This document shows positions 25,591 through 34,800 of a stretch of 64,000 nucleotides of DNA, piece after piece. The DNA is from an uncultured Bacteroidales bacterium (GTDB taxonomy: Bacteria; Bacteroidota; Bacteroidia; Bacteroidales; UBA932): assembly GCA_947253655.1 (NCBI GenBank), contig CAMYAE010000009.1:12765-76764 (forward strand), read 5' to 3'. Each line of letters starts with the position of its first letter. Position 1 is the first letter of the stretch. Position numbers and translations under genes: made by a program. The notes beneath the pieces are model-generated. The model did not search any database and was not told the origin of the DNA. It was given only the letters and a program-made list of their open reading frames with translations.

Positions 25591-28432
25591 ACTTACTATT
25601 CTATTGACAATATTTTTTGCATTCATTCTGACATTTATCAGTGCGGAAGAGCTCCGGGCAAGAGATAAAATGAGCTCTAAAGATATTTTTTCCGCTTTCT
25701 CCTCCCCGGACAACCGCTACAGGCCTTTTGTGAGGTGGTGGTGGAATGGGGATAGGGTTGAGGCGCAAGAACTCGTACGGGAACTTCATCTGCTTAAAGA
25801 AGCAGGAGTCGGCGGGGTGGAGATCAATCCTATTGCCTTTCCTTATGGAGCCGAGCCGATGAATACCAAGGCTCTTACATGGCTAAGTGATGAATGGATT
25901 GATATGCTGAAAGTGGTTTTTGACGAAGCGGATAAAATAGGCATGACCTGTGATTTGATCATAGGCTCCGGCTGGCCTTTCGGTGCGGAAAATCTTTCGA
26001 GAGATGAAAGGGCTTCAGTTATGCTGACATATGCAATTCCTGTTGACGGAGGAAGCCATTTCGAAATGTCTAAATTCAATATATTCAAGGCTTTGGATCC
26101 GGGAGTGACAAAACAGAACCCAAGAAGGTATCCGGAACTTATCTCCCTGCTGCTTACTCCGGATCCGATAAACAGTCTGGATGAAGCTGTGGATGTGACA
26201 GATAAAATAGAGGATGGTGTCATCAGCATGGATATACCTGAAGGCAAGCACCAGATTTATGCTTTGGTACGTTACGAATCGTTTGCAAGTGTAATTAATG
26301 GTGCCCCCGGAGCCGCCGGGTCGATACTTAACCATATGGACAGAGAGGCGGTCAGAAAATACCTGAACAATATGTCCGACAAGATTGAGGCGAAACTCGG
26401 ACCGCTATCGAATCATTTGAGAGCCTTTTTCGTGGATAGTATGGAGCTTGAAGGCTGCAATTGGACTGAAGACTTTGCAGAAGAATTCATTAAAAGGCGA
26501 GGGTATGATATTATGCCGTGGCTGCCTTTTACCATGTTCAAAGTAGGAAGGTTAGGAGATGCCGAAAGTTTTGAATACGGTGCTAAAAAAGGTGAAAAGT
26601 TCCTGGAGGAGGTGAACAGGGCGCGTTTTGACTTTGAGCTTACAAAAGCTGAACTTCTGCACGAAAGGTATACGGAGAATTTTCTTTCATGGTGCCGCGA
26701 AAAAGGGGTGAAGTCACGTGCACAGGCTTACGGACGAGGATTTTTCCCGTTAGAATCTTCTTTAGGTTATGATATACCTGAAGGTGAGTCATGGACTACA
26801 AATTGGCTCAAGCACCGTCTTGGAGAAGAAATGGGCGATGAGGATTATAGGAGAGGGAGGGGATACACTATGATAAACAAATATGTCTCTTCGGCAGCTC
26901 ATCTTACAGGAAAAAGGTTGGTTAGTGCGGAAGAGATGACTAATACGTATTTGGTCTTCAATACATCTCTGGAGTTGCTGAAAGTAGGTTCTGATATGAG
27001 TGCAATTTCAGGAACGACCCATTCCGTATGGCATGGTTTCAATTATTCACCTAAAGATGCCGCTTTTCCGGGTTGGGTCCAGTATGGAAGCTATTATAAT
27101 GAGAATAATACATGGTGGCCTTATTTCAAATATTTGAATGAATATAGAGCCAGAATGAGTGCTGTGCTGCAGAATGCCGATATGTACACCGATATAGCAA
27201 TTCTGCCCGCAAATTACGATATGTGGACGCAGATAGGGGTGCAGCAGGAGCCTTTCCCTTTTAAGCTTAACATTCCATATACTTCTCTGATATGGGAGGC
27301 AGTGCATAAAAATGGCGGGGGCGCAGATTACGTAAGTGAAATCATTCTCAAAAACTCGACTGTTAAAGATGGTAAATTATGTTACGGCCCCAAAAAGTAT
27401 AGTGTCCTTTTCCTTGTTGAGCTTACTTCAATAACGCAGGAAGCTTTGGACAAGATTGCAGAATTTGTCAGCGGTGGCGGTAAGGTGTTCTGCATCGGGA
27501 CATATCCGGAGAAGTCGCTCGGTCTGAAAGACTATCAGGTTAGAGACAGACAGATCGCTTCCGATGTGGAAAAACTTAAATCCTATACGAAGAATTTTAT
27601 TTTGCTTGAAAAGCCTTCCGACGGCAAATATCTTGAGTGGTACAAGGAGGTTATGGAGAAATATGATCTTCCGCATACCATAAATATAAGTACACCTGAT
27701 CGCTTCCTGCTTCATAACCATTATGTTACGGATGATAAATCGGATATTTTCCTGTTCGTAAATGCACATAGGTATGAATCCCGCAAATTGGACGTCATTT
27801 TCCCTAAGTCAGTGACTGCCGGTAAAAAGGCTTGGCTATACAATGCGGCTGACGGCAAGCGTTACCGGCTCCCTGTAAAAAAGGACGGCTCTCTGCATTT
27901 CGAATTCGGTCCTGCGGAAAGTTATCTTTTTGTTTTCAATCGTCTTGGAGGCAATGCTGAAAATTGGGCTCCAATGCCTGTTGAGGGTAAGGACTCTATA
28001 AGAATTGACAATTGGAGTGTCAGACTTTGTCATCAGCAGGAAAAGTGGGTTAAGGATACTGTTGTCACCGGATTGAAGGACTTGCGCGACACCAAGGCCG
28101 TTAATTTTATGGGAGATATTACCTACACGGCAACGATAACCTTGGATCCAGACAGTATGCCTCAATATCTCAATCTCGGTAAGGTCGCAGATATATCCGA
28201 GCTTAAGGTGAACGGAAAAGAAGCCGGAGTCCGTTGGTTCGGGAGACAGATATATGATCTCAAAGGTCTTTTGCACGAGGGCGAAAATACAATAGAAGTC
28301 AAGGTTACGACATTGATGGGAAATTATCTCCACACGTTGAAGGACAATAAGGTGGCTCAGCGTCAAGTGATCAAGCGGAAGCAACCCCTTGTGTCTATGG
28401 GACTTATCGGACCTGTTGTCTTATATAAATAA
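25577..28432 (+). CDS. GH106-like glycoside hydrolase, putative alpha-L-rhamnosidase
   Basis: This is a 951-residue exported protein. The signal peptide is followed by YRPFVRWWWNGDRVEAQELVRELHLLKEAGVGGVEI, which matches the opening of the catalytic TIM-barrel of GH106-type enzymes (PRVWWHW-like, then GGVE/GGFQ). Candidate acidic residues occur in VDSMELEGCNW and VSAEEMTN. The C-terminus (about 840-950) is a carbohydrate-binding-type beta-sandwich with LGKVADISELKVNGKEAGVRW and GENTIEVKVTT, as in GH2 and GH106 proteins. GH106 removes L-rhamnose from pectic rhamnogalacturonans. The next gene starts 18 bases after the stop. Confidence 0.7.
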   Translation: MKTNRLTILLTIFFAFILTFISAEELRARDKMSSKDIFSAFSSPDNRYRPFVRWWWNGDRVEAQELVRELHLLKEAGVGGVEINPIAFPYGAEPMNTKALTWLSDEWIDMLKVVFDEADKIGMTCDLIIGSGWPFGAENLSRDERASVMLTYAIPVDGGSHFEMSKFNIFKALDPGVTKQNPRRYPELISLLLTPDPINSLDEAVDVTDKIEDGVISMDIPEGKHQIYALVRYESFASVINGAPGAAGSILNHMDREAVRKYLNNMSDKIEAKLGPLSNHLRAFFVDSMELEGCNWTEDFAEEFIKRRGYDIMPWLPFTMFKVGRLGDAESFEYGAKKGEKFLEEVNRARFDFELTKAELLHERYTENFLSWCREKGVKSRAQAYGRGFFPLESSLGYDIPEGESWTTNWLKHRLGEEMGDEDYRRGRGYTMINKYVSSAAHLTGKRLVSAEEMTNTYLVFNTSLELLKVGSDMSAISGTTHSVWHGFNYSPKDAAFPGWVQYGSYYNENNTWWPYFKYLNEYRARMSAVLQNADMYTDIAILPANYDMWTQIGVQQEPFPFKLNIPYTSLIWEAVHKNGGGADYVSEIILKNSTVKDGKLCYGPKKYSVLFLVELTSITQEALDKIAEFVSGGGKVFCIGTYPEKSLGLKDYQVRDRQIASDVEKLKSYTKNFILLEKPSDGKYLEWYKEVMEKYDLPHTINISTPDRFLLHNHYVTDDKSDIFLFVNAHRYESRKLDVIFPKSVTAGKKAWLYNAADGKRYRLPVKKDGSLHFEFGPAESYLFVFNRLGGNAENWAPMPVEGKDSIRIDNWSVRLCHQQEKWVKDTVVTGLKDLRDTKAVNFMGDITYTATITLDPDSMPQYLNLGKVADISELKVNGKEAGVRWFGRQIYDLKGLLHEGENTIEVKVTTLMGNYLHTLKDNKVAQRQVIKRKQPLVSMGLIGPVVLYK

Positions 28433-28450
28433 TTGAAAACCATATATTTT

Positions 28451-29944
28451 ATGAATAAGTTATCGAAATGTTCACTACTTGCGGCTGTTTTGTCTTTTGT
28501 TGCGATTACGTCATTTGCAGCAGATTACGTCGTTACAGATTTTGGCGCTGTGCCTGACGGGGTCACGTTCAATACGAAAAGCATCCAGGCAGCCATAGAT
28601 TTTGCCTCTGCCAATGGAGGCGGAAGAGTGGTCCTTACGCCGGGTAAATATCTGTCCGGTACAATTTATATCAAGAACAATGTTACTCTTCATATTGAAG
28701 AGGGTGCAACACTTTTAGGGTCACTGAATCCGTGGGATTATGTCAAGGACAAGGATGCCGGCTGGACAGCTTTTATCTTTGCTGTTGAGCAGGAGAATAT
28801 AGGCATTACAGGTAAAGGGACAATTGATTGCAGGGGCTTCGAGGTGGCTACAAGGATGGTAGATTATATTCATTCGGGGCTTCTCGATGATAAATTGGGG
28901 CTGGACCGCCCGAATGAGACCAACCGTCCTGAAAATGTCCATTTTCTGAAATGCAACCATATTATAGTCAAAGATGTAACGATGAAGAATCCTGCAAGTT
29001 GGAACCAGCAGTATGACAAATGCAGCAATATTCTTATTGAAGGGATTAATGTGGATGCAAAGGCTTATTGGAATAATGACGGTCTCGATGTAGTGGATTG
29101 CAGCAATGTGGTTGTACGTAATTGTTATATAGATTCAGCCGATGATGCCTATTGTTTCAAGAGCCATAGCAAAACCGGAGTCAGCGAGAATGTCCTGGTT
29201 GAGAATTGTGTCGGTCGGAGCAGTGCAAACGGCATAAAATTCGGTACCTATACCTTAGGCACATTCAGGAATTTTGTGTTCAGGAATATGAAGATATTCG
29301 ACACCTATCGCAGTGCGTTTACCGTGGCGAGTGTGGACGGTGCCTCTATCGAGAACATTGAGATAGACGGCTTGCAAAGTATCAACACTGGCAATCCGAT
29401 TTTCCTCAGGCTCGCAAGCAGAAGACCCGGAGACAATCCATGTCTGAAAAATATCGTAATCAAGAACGTCTATGCCGAAGTGCCTTTCAAGAAACCCGAT
29501 GCCGGGTATAATTATGAAGGCCCGGTGGAAGCTTTGCCGAGAAATGTCTGTCCAAGCATAATCAGTGGTTTGCCTGATATGCGCATTCAAGGAGTCACGC
29601 TACAGAATATAGAAATTATATATCCGGGAAGTGCTGATAAGGACTATGCATACAGAGGGTGTTCTAAAGCAGAACTTGAGGCTATCCCTGAACTGGAAAA
29701 GTCCTATCCGGAATTTTCGAATTGGAAAGAGCTTCCTGCGTGGGGGTTCTATATACGCCATGCGGATGATGTGGTTATGGACAATGTAAAAATCAGTGTG
29801 GCTGATGAAGATTACAGACCGGCTATTGTCAGCGATGATGCTTACGGCTTTTCAATGAAGAAGGTCCGTATAGTTCAGGAGAGTGCTCCAAAATCCAAAA
29901 AACAAATAATTACGAATACGGCAAATAAATATAAGGCAAAATGA
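28451..29944 (+). CDS. GH28 glycoside hydrolase (polygalacturonase-type beta-helix)
   Basis: The start is the ATG at 28451, which gives a clean signal peptide ending TSFAA; a TTG at 28433 is less likely. The 497-residue product has the pectinase beta-helix opening (VVTDFGAVPDG, then SIQAAIDFASANGGGRVVL). The three GH28 aspartates are seen as N-x-D (Asn208, Asp210) and Asp231-Asp232 in SADDAYCFKSH. The usual G-H-G motif is replaced by SANGIKFGT. It should cleave galacturonosyl linkages in homogalacturonan or rhamnogalacturonan in the periplasm or at the surface. Its stop codon overlaps the ATG of the next gene (ATGA). Confidence 0.88.
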   Translation: MNKLSKCSLLAAVLSFVAITSFAADYVVTDFGAVPDGVTFNTKSIQAAIDFASANGGGRVVLTPGKYLSGTIYIKNNVTLHIEEGATLLGSLNPWDYVKDKDAGWTAFIFAVEQENIGITGKGTIDCRGFEVATRMVDYIHSGLLDDKLGLDRPNETNRPENVHFLKCNHIIVKDVTMKNPASWNQQYDKCSNILIEGINVDAKAYWNNDGLDVVDCSNVVVRNCYIDSADDAYCFKSHSKTGVSENVLVENCVGRSSANGIKFGTYTLGTFRNFVFRNMKIFDTYRSAFTVASVDGASIENIEIDGLQSINTGNPIFLRLASRRPGDNPCLKNIVIKNVYAEVPFKKPDAGYNYEGPVEALPRNVCPSIISGLPDMRIQGVTLQNIEIIYPGSADKDYAYRGCSKAELEAIPELEKSYPEFSNWKELPAWGFYIRHADDVVMDNVKISVADEDYRPAIVSDDAYGFSMKKVRIVQESAPKSKKQIITNTANKYKAK

Positions 29945-30507
29945 AGAAAACAATTATAACGGCAATTGTGCTGCTTGCAGGGCTTTGCTTGTCTGCACAA
30001 GAATACAAGGCATCTCTTTTCGGGATAAAGAGTAATGGGCAAATTGACAATACTGCCAGCATTCAGAGAGCGATAGATTATATTTATGCCAAGGGAGGTG
30101 GTACGTTGGTCTTTTATGTCGGACGATACCTTACCGGAGCCGTGGAGCTTAAAAGTAATGTGCATATAATGATAAGGAGCGGAGCCGTAATTGTCGGTTC
30201 TGAAAATATTTATGATTATTCCGGGAAAAAGGGGATTTTCTATGCAGAAGGCCAGGAAAATATTTCCGTAACCGGTCCGGGAGTTATTGACGGCAGGGCG
30301 GACTTGCTTATCAATAATCTTGAATTACAGAAAGAAAAAGGTCATATTCCGGCTGCACAGGCAGTTCCGTCACTGTTATATTTCAAAGACTGCAAAAACA
30401 TTTCATTGCAGGGTCTGCTTTTGAGAAATTCCGCCACTTCACCGGATCTTTATATTATTGAAAACAGCGAAGTGAAGGAATCAGGATGTTATACAGACAG
30501 GTACTGA
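29941..30507 (+). CDS. Short secreted beta-helix protein related to the N-terminal part of GH28
   Basis: This is a 188-residue protein with a signal peptide (LLAGLCLSAQ) and the GH28/pectate-lyase opening pattern: SIQRAIDYIYAKGGGTLVF, YLTGAVELKSNVHIMI, ISVTGPGVIDGRA. It ends at about the point where a full GH28 would begin its catalytic core, so the N-x-D and D-D motifs are absent. It is not interrupted by a frameshift: the next enzyme starts on the base where this one stops, leaving no room for the missing half. It could be a binding or accessory protein, or a truncated gene kept in translational coupling (ATGA overlaps on both sides). Confidence 0.65.
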   Translation: MKKTIITAIVLLAGLCLSAQEYKASLFGIKSNGQIDNTASIQRAIDYIYAKGGGTLVFYVGRYLTGAVELKSNVHIMIRSGAVIVGSENIYDYSGKKGIFYAEGQENISVTGPGVIDGRADLLINNLELQKEKGHIPAAQAVPSLLYFKDCKNISLQGLLLRNSATSPDLYIIENSEVKESGCYTDRY

Positions 30508-32690
30508 TGAAAAGAACGACAGCAATATTCTTCTTACTATTTGCGGTATCGCTTATATGCAATGCCGGAGATGAGATTTGGCGTGCCAAATGGATATCCA
30601 AATCCCAATCTAACAGTACTACAAATTCGTGGTTGGCTTTCCGTAAAAAGGTTGATATTGATGAAACTCCGGAATTTCTGACAGCGAAGATAGGAGCCGA
30701 TACCAAATATTGGTTGTGGATTAACGGAGAAATGGTTGTGTTCGAGGGGGGCTTGAAAAGAGGACCTGCTCGCGGAGATGGCTATTATGATGAGGTGGAT
30801 ATTGCTCCTTATCTGCATAAGGGTGAAAATGTCATAGCACTTTTACTGTGGCATTTCGGCAAGAGCGGGTTCAGTCATCAGAACAGCGGAACTGCCGCTA
30901 TTATATTTGAGGCTGTCGCTCCGGGAATAGAGATTATATCCGACAAAAGCTGGGAAGCGTCTGTACATTACTCTTATAGTACAGCCTCTTGTCCGCCGCC
31001 TAATTACAGACTTCCGGAGAGTAATATCCTTTATGATGCACGGCGTTTCCCCTACGATTGGTATAAGGGCTCAAACCCGAAATTTCTTGGCTCTGCAATG
31101 GAAATCGGCATCGTTCCCGGTCAGCCTCCTTTCGGAAAACTTGTGAAAAGACCAATTCCTCTATGGAAGGACTATAGTCTGAAAGAATATGAGGAAACCC
31201 GTATCGAGGGTAATAAGGTAAGATGCCGTTTGCCTTATAATTGTCAGTTTACACCTTTTATTGAACTTGTTGCCGATGAAGGTAAGAAAATAAGCATATA
31301 TACCGATCATAATATTGTAACTAAGGCCAGATGTCTCTCGGCCGAATATATTACAAGGAAGGGCAGGCAGGAGTATGAAAGTCTCGGCTGGCTTAACGGT
31401 GAGGAAGTCGTATACGTGATTCCTGACGGGGTCGAAATTAAAAGTGTGAAATACAGGGAGACCGGGTATGACACTGAATTCTCCGGAAGATTTCTGTGTG
31501 ACGACGACTTTCTGAATGAATATTGGAATAAATCTGTAAGGACTCTTTATGTCTGTATGAGAGATACTTATATGGATTGTCCTGATCGGGAAAGAGCACA
31601 ATGGTGGGGAGATGTGGTCAACGAATTGACAGAGGCTTTCTACGCTTTTTCACCGAGCGCCAACCAACTGGCTTTAAAAGGAATATATGAACTTACTGCT
31701 TGGCAAAAGCCGGGAGGCGAATTCTTTTCTCCCGTGCCTTCTTCAAACTACTCCAATGAGCTGCCAATGCAGATGCTGGCTTCTGTCGGCTGGTATGGCT
31801 TCCATAATTTCTATTTCTATAGCGGAGACTCTACTTTTGTACCTTCAGTCTATGAGCCGGTCCACAGGTACCTGCACGAAGTCTGGAAGTTGGATGATAA
31901 AGGAATGCCGATATATCGCACCGGAGAATGGGATTGGCCGGATGCCGGAGAGCATATTGACAAGTATGCCCTTTTGCCCTTGTGGTATTATCTTGCGTTA
32001 AAAGGAGAAACCGTATTTGCACATATGCTTGGAAAGTGGGATGATGTGTCAGAAAATGAATTGATTATGTCCAGGATTGCAGAGGAATTCGATAGAATTT
32101 ATTGGGACGGTATCGGATACAGGACTCCCGGACATAAAGATGTATATGATGACCGGGTGCAGGCTCTTGCTGTTGTATCCGGTATTGCAGACGCTGAAAA
32201 ATTCCCTTTGGTAAAGAAAATATTTGAAGAGCAATACAATGCCACAACCTACATGCAGCGTTATGTGCTTGAGGCTTTGCTTGTTATGAATGAACCAGAT
32301 ATGGCTGTCGCCAGAATGAAGAAATTATATTCCACCGTGATGAAGCCCGATTGCAGCACTTTATATGAGCATTGGAATTTTGAGGGGTCAAGCAATCATG
32401 CGTGGACGGGGGGAGGCATAATTGCATTGGGACAGAAAATCGCAGGCATCGAACCTTTGCAGCCAGGTTTCAGGACTTTCAGAATTGCACCGAAAATGGG
32501 TTCACTGAATTATGTCTCTGCTACTGTAGATTCCGTAAATGGCAAGATAACCGTATCCTGCCAAAAGAAAGGGAAATATATTAATATGAATTTTACAGTT
32601 CCGAACGGCACCAAGGCTTTTGTCAATATCTCAAAAAATAAACAGAAGACTTTCAGTTCAGGGACTTATCATATCAAATGTAAAATTTGA
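30507..32690 (+). CDS. GH78 glycoside hydrolase, putative alpha-L-rhamnosidase
   Basis: The start is the ATG at 30507, giving 727 residues with a signal peptide (LLFAVSLICNAG). The N-terminal beta-domains carry WRAKWISKS and YWLWINGEMVVFEGG as in bacterial alpha-L-rhamnosidases. The six-hairpin catalytic domain has MRDTYMDCPDRERAQWWGD, the GH78 signature holding the likely general acid. The C-terminal part has SSNHAWTGGG and FRTFRIAPKMG, also typical. It should release terminal L-rhamnose. It is the last gene of the 24040-32690 operon and stops 4 bases from a convergent gene. Confidence 0.88.
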   Translation: MKRTTAIFFLLFAVSLICNAGDEIWRAKWISKSQSNSTTNSWLAFRKKVDIDETPEFLTAKIGADTKYWLWINGEMVVFEGGLKRGPARGDGYYDEVDIAPYLHKGENVIALLLWHFGKSGFSHQNSGTAAIIFEAVAPGIEIISDKSWEASVHYSYSTASCPPPNYRLPESNILYDARRFPYDWYKGSNPKFLGSAMEIGIVPGQPPFGKLVKRPIPLWKDYSLKEYEETRIEGNKVRCRLPYNCQFTPFIELVADEGKKISIYTDHNIVTKARCLSAEYITRKGRQEYESLGWLNGEEVVYVIPDGVEIKSVKYRETGYDTEFSGRFLCDDDFLNEYWNKSVRTLYVCMRDTYMDCPDRERAQWWGDVVNELTEAFYAFSPSANQLALKGIYELTAWQKPGGEFFSPVPSSNYSNELPMQMLASVGWYGFHNFYFYSGDSTFVPSVYEPVHRYLHEVWKLDDKGMPIYRTGEWDWPDAGEHIDKYALLPLWYYLALKGETVFAHMLGKWDDVSENELIMSRIAEEFDRIYWDGIGYRTPGHKDVYDDRVQALAVVSGIADAEKFPLVKKIFEEQYNATTYMQRYVLEALLVMNEPDMAVARMKKLYSTVMKPDCSTLYEHWNFEGSSNHAWTGGGIIALGQKIAGIEPLQPGFRTFRIAPKMGSLNYVSATVDSVNGKITVSCQKKGKYINMNFTVPNGTKAFVNISKNKQKTFSSGTYHIKCKI

Positions 32691-32694
32691 TAAT

Positions 32695-34800
32695 TCATTC
32701 CATTTTATTGAAACCTTCGTAACGGATAGTCCAGCTCCCGTCTTTTGGAAATCCGGGGGCTTCTCCTTCGCTGCCATCCCAACCTTCGCACATCATGGCA
32801 ATTGCGGTGAGCAAGCCTCCGTTTGCCGGGAAGTAAGGGAAAGGCCAGCTTTGTGCAAGTCCGTGAGCATCGAATCCGAATTTATGTGCTGTCGTACATA
32901 GCAGATCCACAGCTTGTTCAGGCCTGCCTAACCGGGCAGCAGCCATTGCAAGCATAGGGTAGTCCCAGCCCCAGACCTTATTCATCTGCCACTTTTCAAG
33001 TACCGTATCAAATGTCTTGCTGAAGACCTCTTTATCTACACCATATCCCGGTAGCCAGCCGTAAATTCCGGTTAATGCCGGATGTTCAAAATTGAATTTA
33101 GTCCACATATCCGGGATACCCTCGTAGGTGACATAAAGTCCTTCTTGCTGCGGAATCTCCGACAGATTCTGCAATACATCTCTCCACTTGGCTGTTCGTC
33201 TGCGAGTAAGCCCCATTCTTTTACCCCATTCAATGGCTTTTGTCAAGGCATATCTGAAATACTCTACCTCAAATGCCGGATTCATAGTAGCATACGGGTC
33301 TGTATTTTCAGACACCGGCACGACAGGGGGGCCTATGACATATCTTTTTTTATCCTTATTCCAAAATACACAATCTGCCATATAGTCAGCTGTCGCTATT
33401 ACTATGTCTTTCCACTTTTCCAAAACAGCCTTGTCAGGATTACTACGGTAATCAAGTTCAGCAAAATATATCGGATGAGGTTGTTGCCAAATCAGAAAGG
33501 CGTGTACGTCATTAGGCCACTCTTGATTGATGTTACCGGTGCATTTAGGCCATTTCGCACCGGAACGACCTTCAGATCCGGCTCTTTTTATGGCCTCAGG
33601 CATGAAATCCTTATATGTGCCCATATAGCTGTTAAAACAGTCCATACGTCCCCACAGAGCGTAGTGCACGACGTGCCACCATACCATTTCAAAGTGGAAA
33701 CGTCCGAACCAGCCGTTGTTTACAAGTCCGGATTCCTGCGGCGGCAATAATCCGCACTCATTGACTTTCATAAGGTATTGTGATAACACGACCCTGCGTT
33801 CAAGTTCTTTCCACCTTATGTCTTTGCTTTCGCTGAAATCGACGGCAGCCCCGCTTGTCCAATACTTTTCCCAGGCTTTGGAACTCGCCGTCTCAATTTC
33901 GGACGTCGCTATGCACGAAACTGCGGTTTTATCATGGACAAAACGGCAGGTGAAATTGAAACTTCTCCCTTTTTCAGGAGTTATAATATATCTGTGATTT
34001 TGAGGTGTTTCTCTCACAATTTCAGCCTTTCCGTTCCACGACATTTGCAGGGAATATCCGGCATCGTCCATTTCACGGTCGATAACGGCACCATTGTAAT
34101 TCTTCCGTGATATTTTAGAGGTGTGTTTTTCGTCTGAAAGGTAATCGCCGACGTATGCCGGGAATTCATTCAGATCCGCATAAGGGAAATCTATGAAGAT
34201 TTTAAGACGCCCTTTTTCTATCAGTTCGGACTTGACAACAACACCGACAATATCCATTTCAGGATGACAGGAAGTCCTTACATTTACAGATTTTCCTTCT
34301 AAAATGAAACTGCTGCTGACAATACCTGTCCATAAATCCGTTTCCTGACGTGTTCCTAAAAGATCTTTTTCTGCCGCAGCGGTTCCGTCCTCTCTTAGAA
34401 GTACAAAACCGATTCTGCCCAGATTGAACCGGTGCGGGTTCTTTCTCAACCATTGGGACAGCTCAGGTTCATCTTTGTCTGCAAGCATATATGCAATCTT
34501 TTTACCGTAGGACTCATATACGGTAGGGGAGTAATCCCCGATGCTTTTGCCCTCCGGAAGAGGCATCGAATGCCATGCCCAATCGCTCAACGTGTTGAAT
34601 GGGGTGAAGGTCTGTAGTCCGGTAATATCCATTCCGAAAGCGAATGAACCGTTTCCCACCTGAGCAGGGCTTTTGTTGATGGTCCTGTCCGTAATGATAT
34701 TGTGTCTTGAAACTAATGCATGTCTGTCTATCGTTCCGGCAGACAGACATGCACTTACCAATACAATACCTGTTAATGACAGTATTGTCCTTAAATTCAT
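32695..34800 (-). CDS. Putative six-hairpin-type glycoside hydrolase, family not assigned
   Basis: This is a 701-residue exported protein; the N-terminus (LTGIVLVSACLSAG) can be read as a lipobox with Cys18. Residues about 45-100 contain VGNGSFAFGMDITGLQTF and NTLSDWAWHSMPLPEG, which recall the N-terminal beta-sandwich of GH65/GH95-like enzymes. The C-terminal half has aromatic, acidic patches (WFGRFHFEMVWWHVVHYALWG, MNPAFEVEYFRYAL) typical of an (alpha/alpha)6 barrel. Candidate catalytic acids are the Glu and Asp residues in those patches. It follows the GH31 gene with no gap, so it belongs to the same mannoside-type locus. The substrate is unknown. Confidence 0.6.
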   Translation of the reverse strand: MNLRTILSLTGIVLVSACLSAGTIDRHALVSRHNIITDRTINKSPAQVGNGSFAFGMDITGLQTFTPFNTLSDWAWHSMPLPEGKSIGDYSPTVYESYGKKIAYMLADKDEPELSQWLRKNPHRFNLGRIGFVLLREDGTAAAEKDLLGTRQETDLWTGIVSSSFILEGKSVNVRTSCHPEMDIVGVVVKSELIEKGRLKIFIDFPYADLNEFPAYVGDYLSDEKHTSKISRKNYNGAVIDREMDDAGYSLQMSWNGKAEIVRETPQNHRYIITPEKGRSFNFTCRFVHDKTAVSCIATSEIETASSKAWEKYWTSGAAVDFSESKDIRWKELERRVVLSQYLMKVNECGLLPPQESGLVNNGWFGRFHFEMVWWHVVHYALWGRMDCFNSYMGTYKDFMPEAIKRAGSEGRSGAKWPKCTGNINQEWPNDVHAFLIWQQPHPIYFAELDYRSNPDKAVLEKWKDIVIATADYMADCVFWNKDKKRYVIGPPVVPVSENTDPYATMNPAFEVEYFRYALTKAIEWGKRMGLTRRRTAKWRDVLQNLSEIPQQEGLYVTYEGIPDMWTKFNFEHPALTGIYGWLPGYGVDKEVFSKTFDTVLEKWQMNKVWGWDYPMLAMAAARLGRPEQAVDLLCTTAHKFGFDAHGLAQSWPFPYFPANGGLLTAIAMMCEGWDGSEGEAPGFPKDGSWTIRYEGFNKME

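Noticed and set aside
28433..28450. TTG start for the GH28 gene
   Set aside because: The ATG at 28451 gives a standard signal peptide. The extension adds nothing recognisable.
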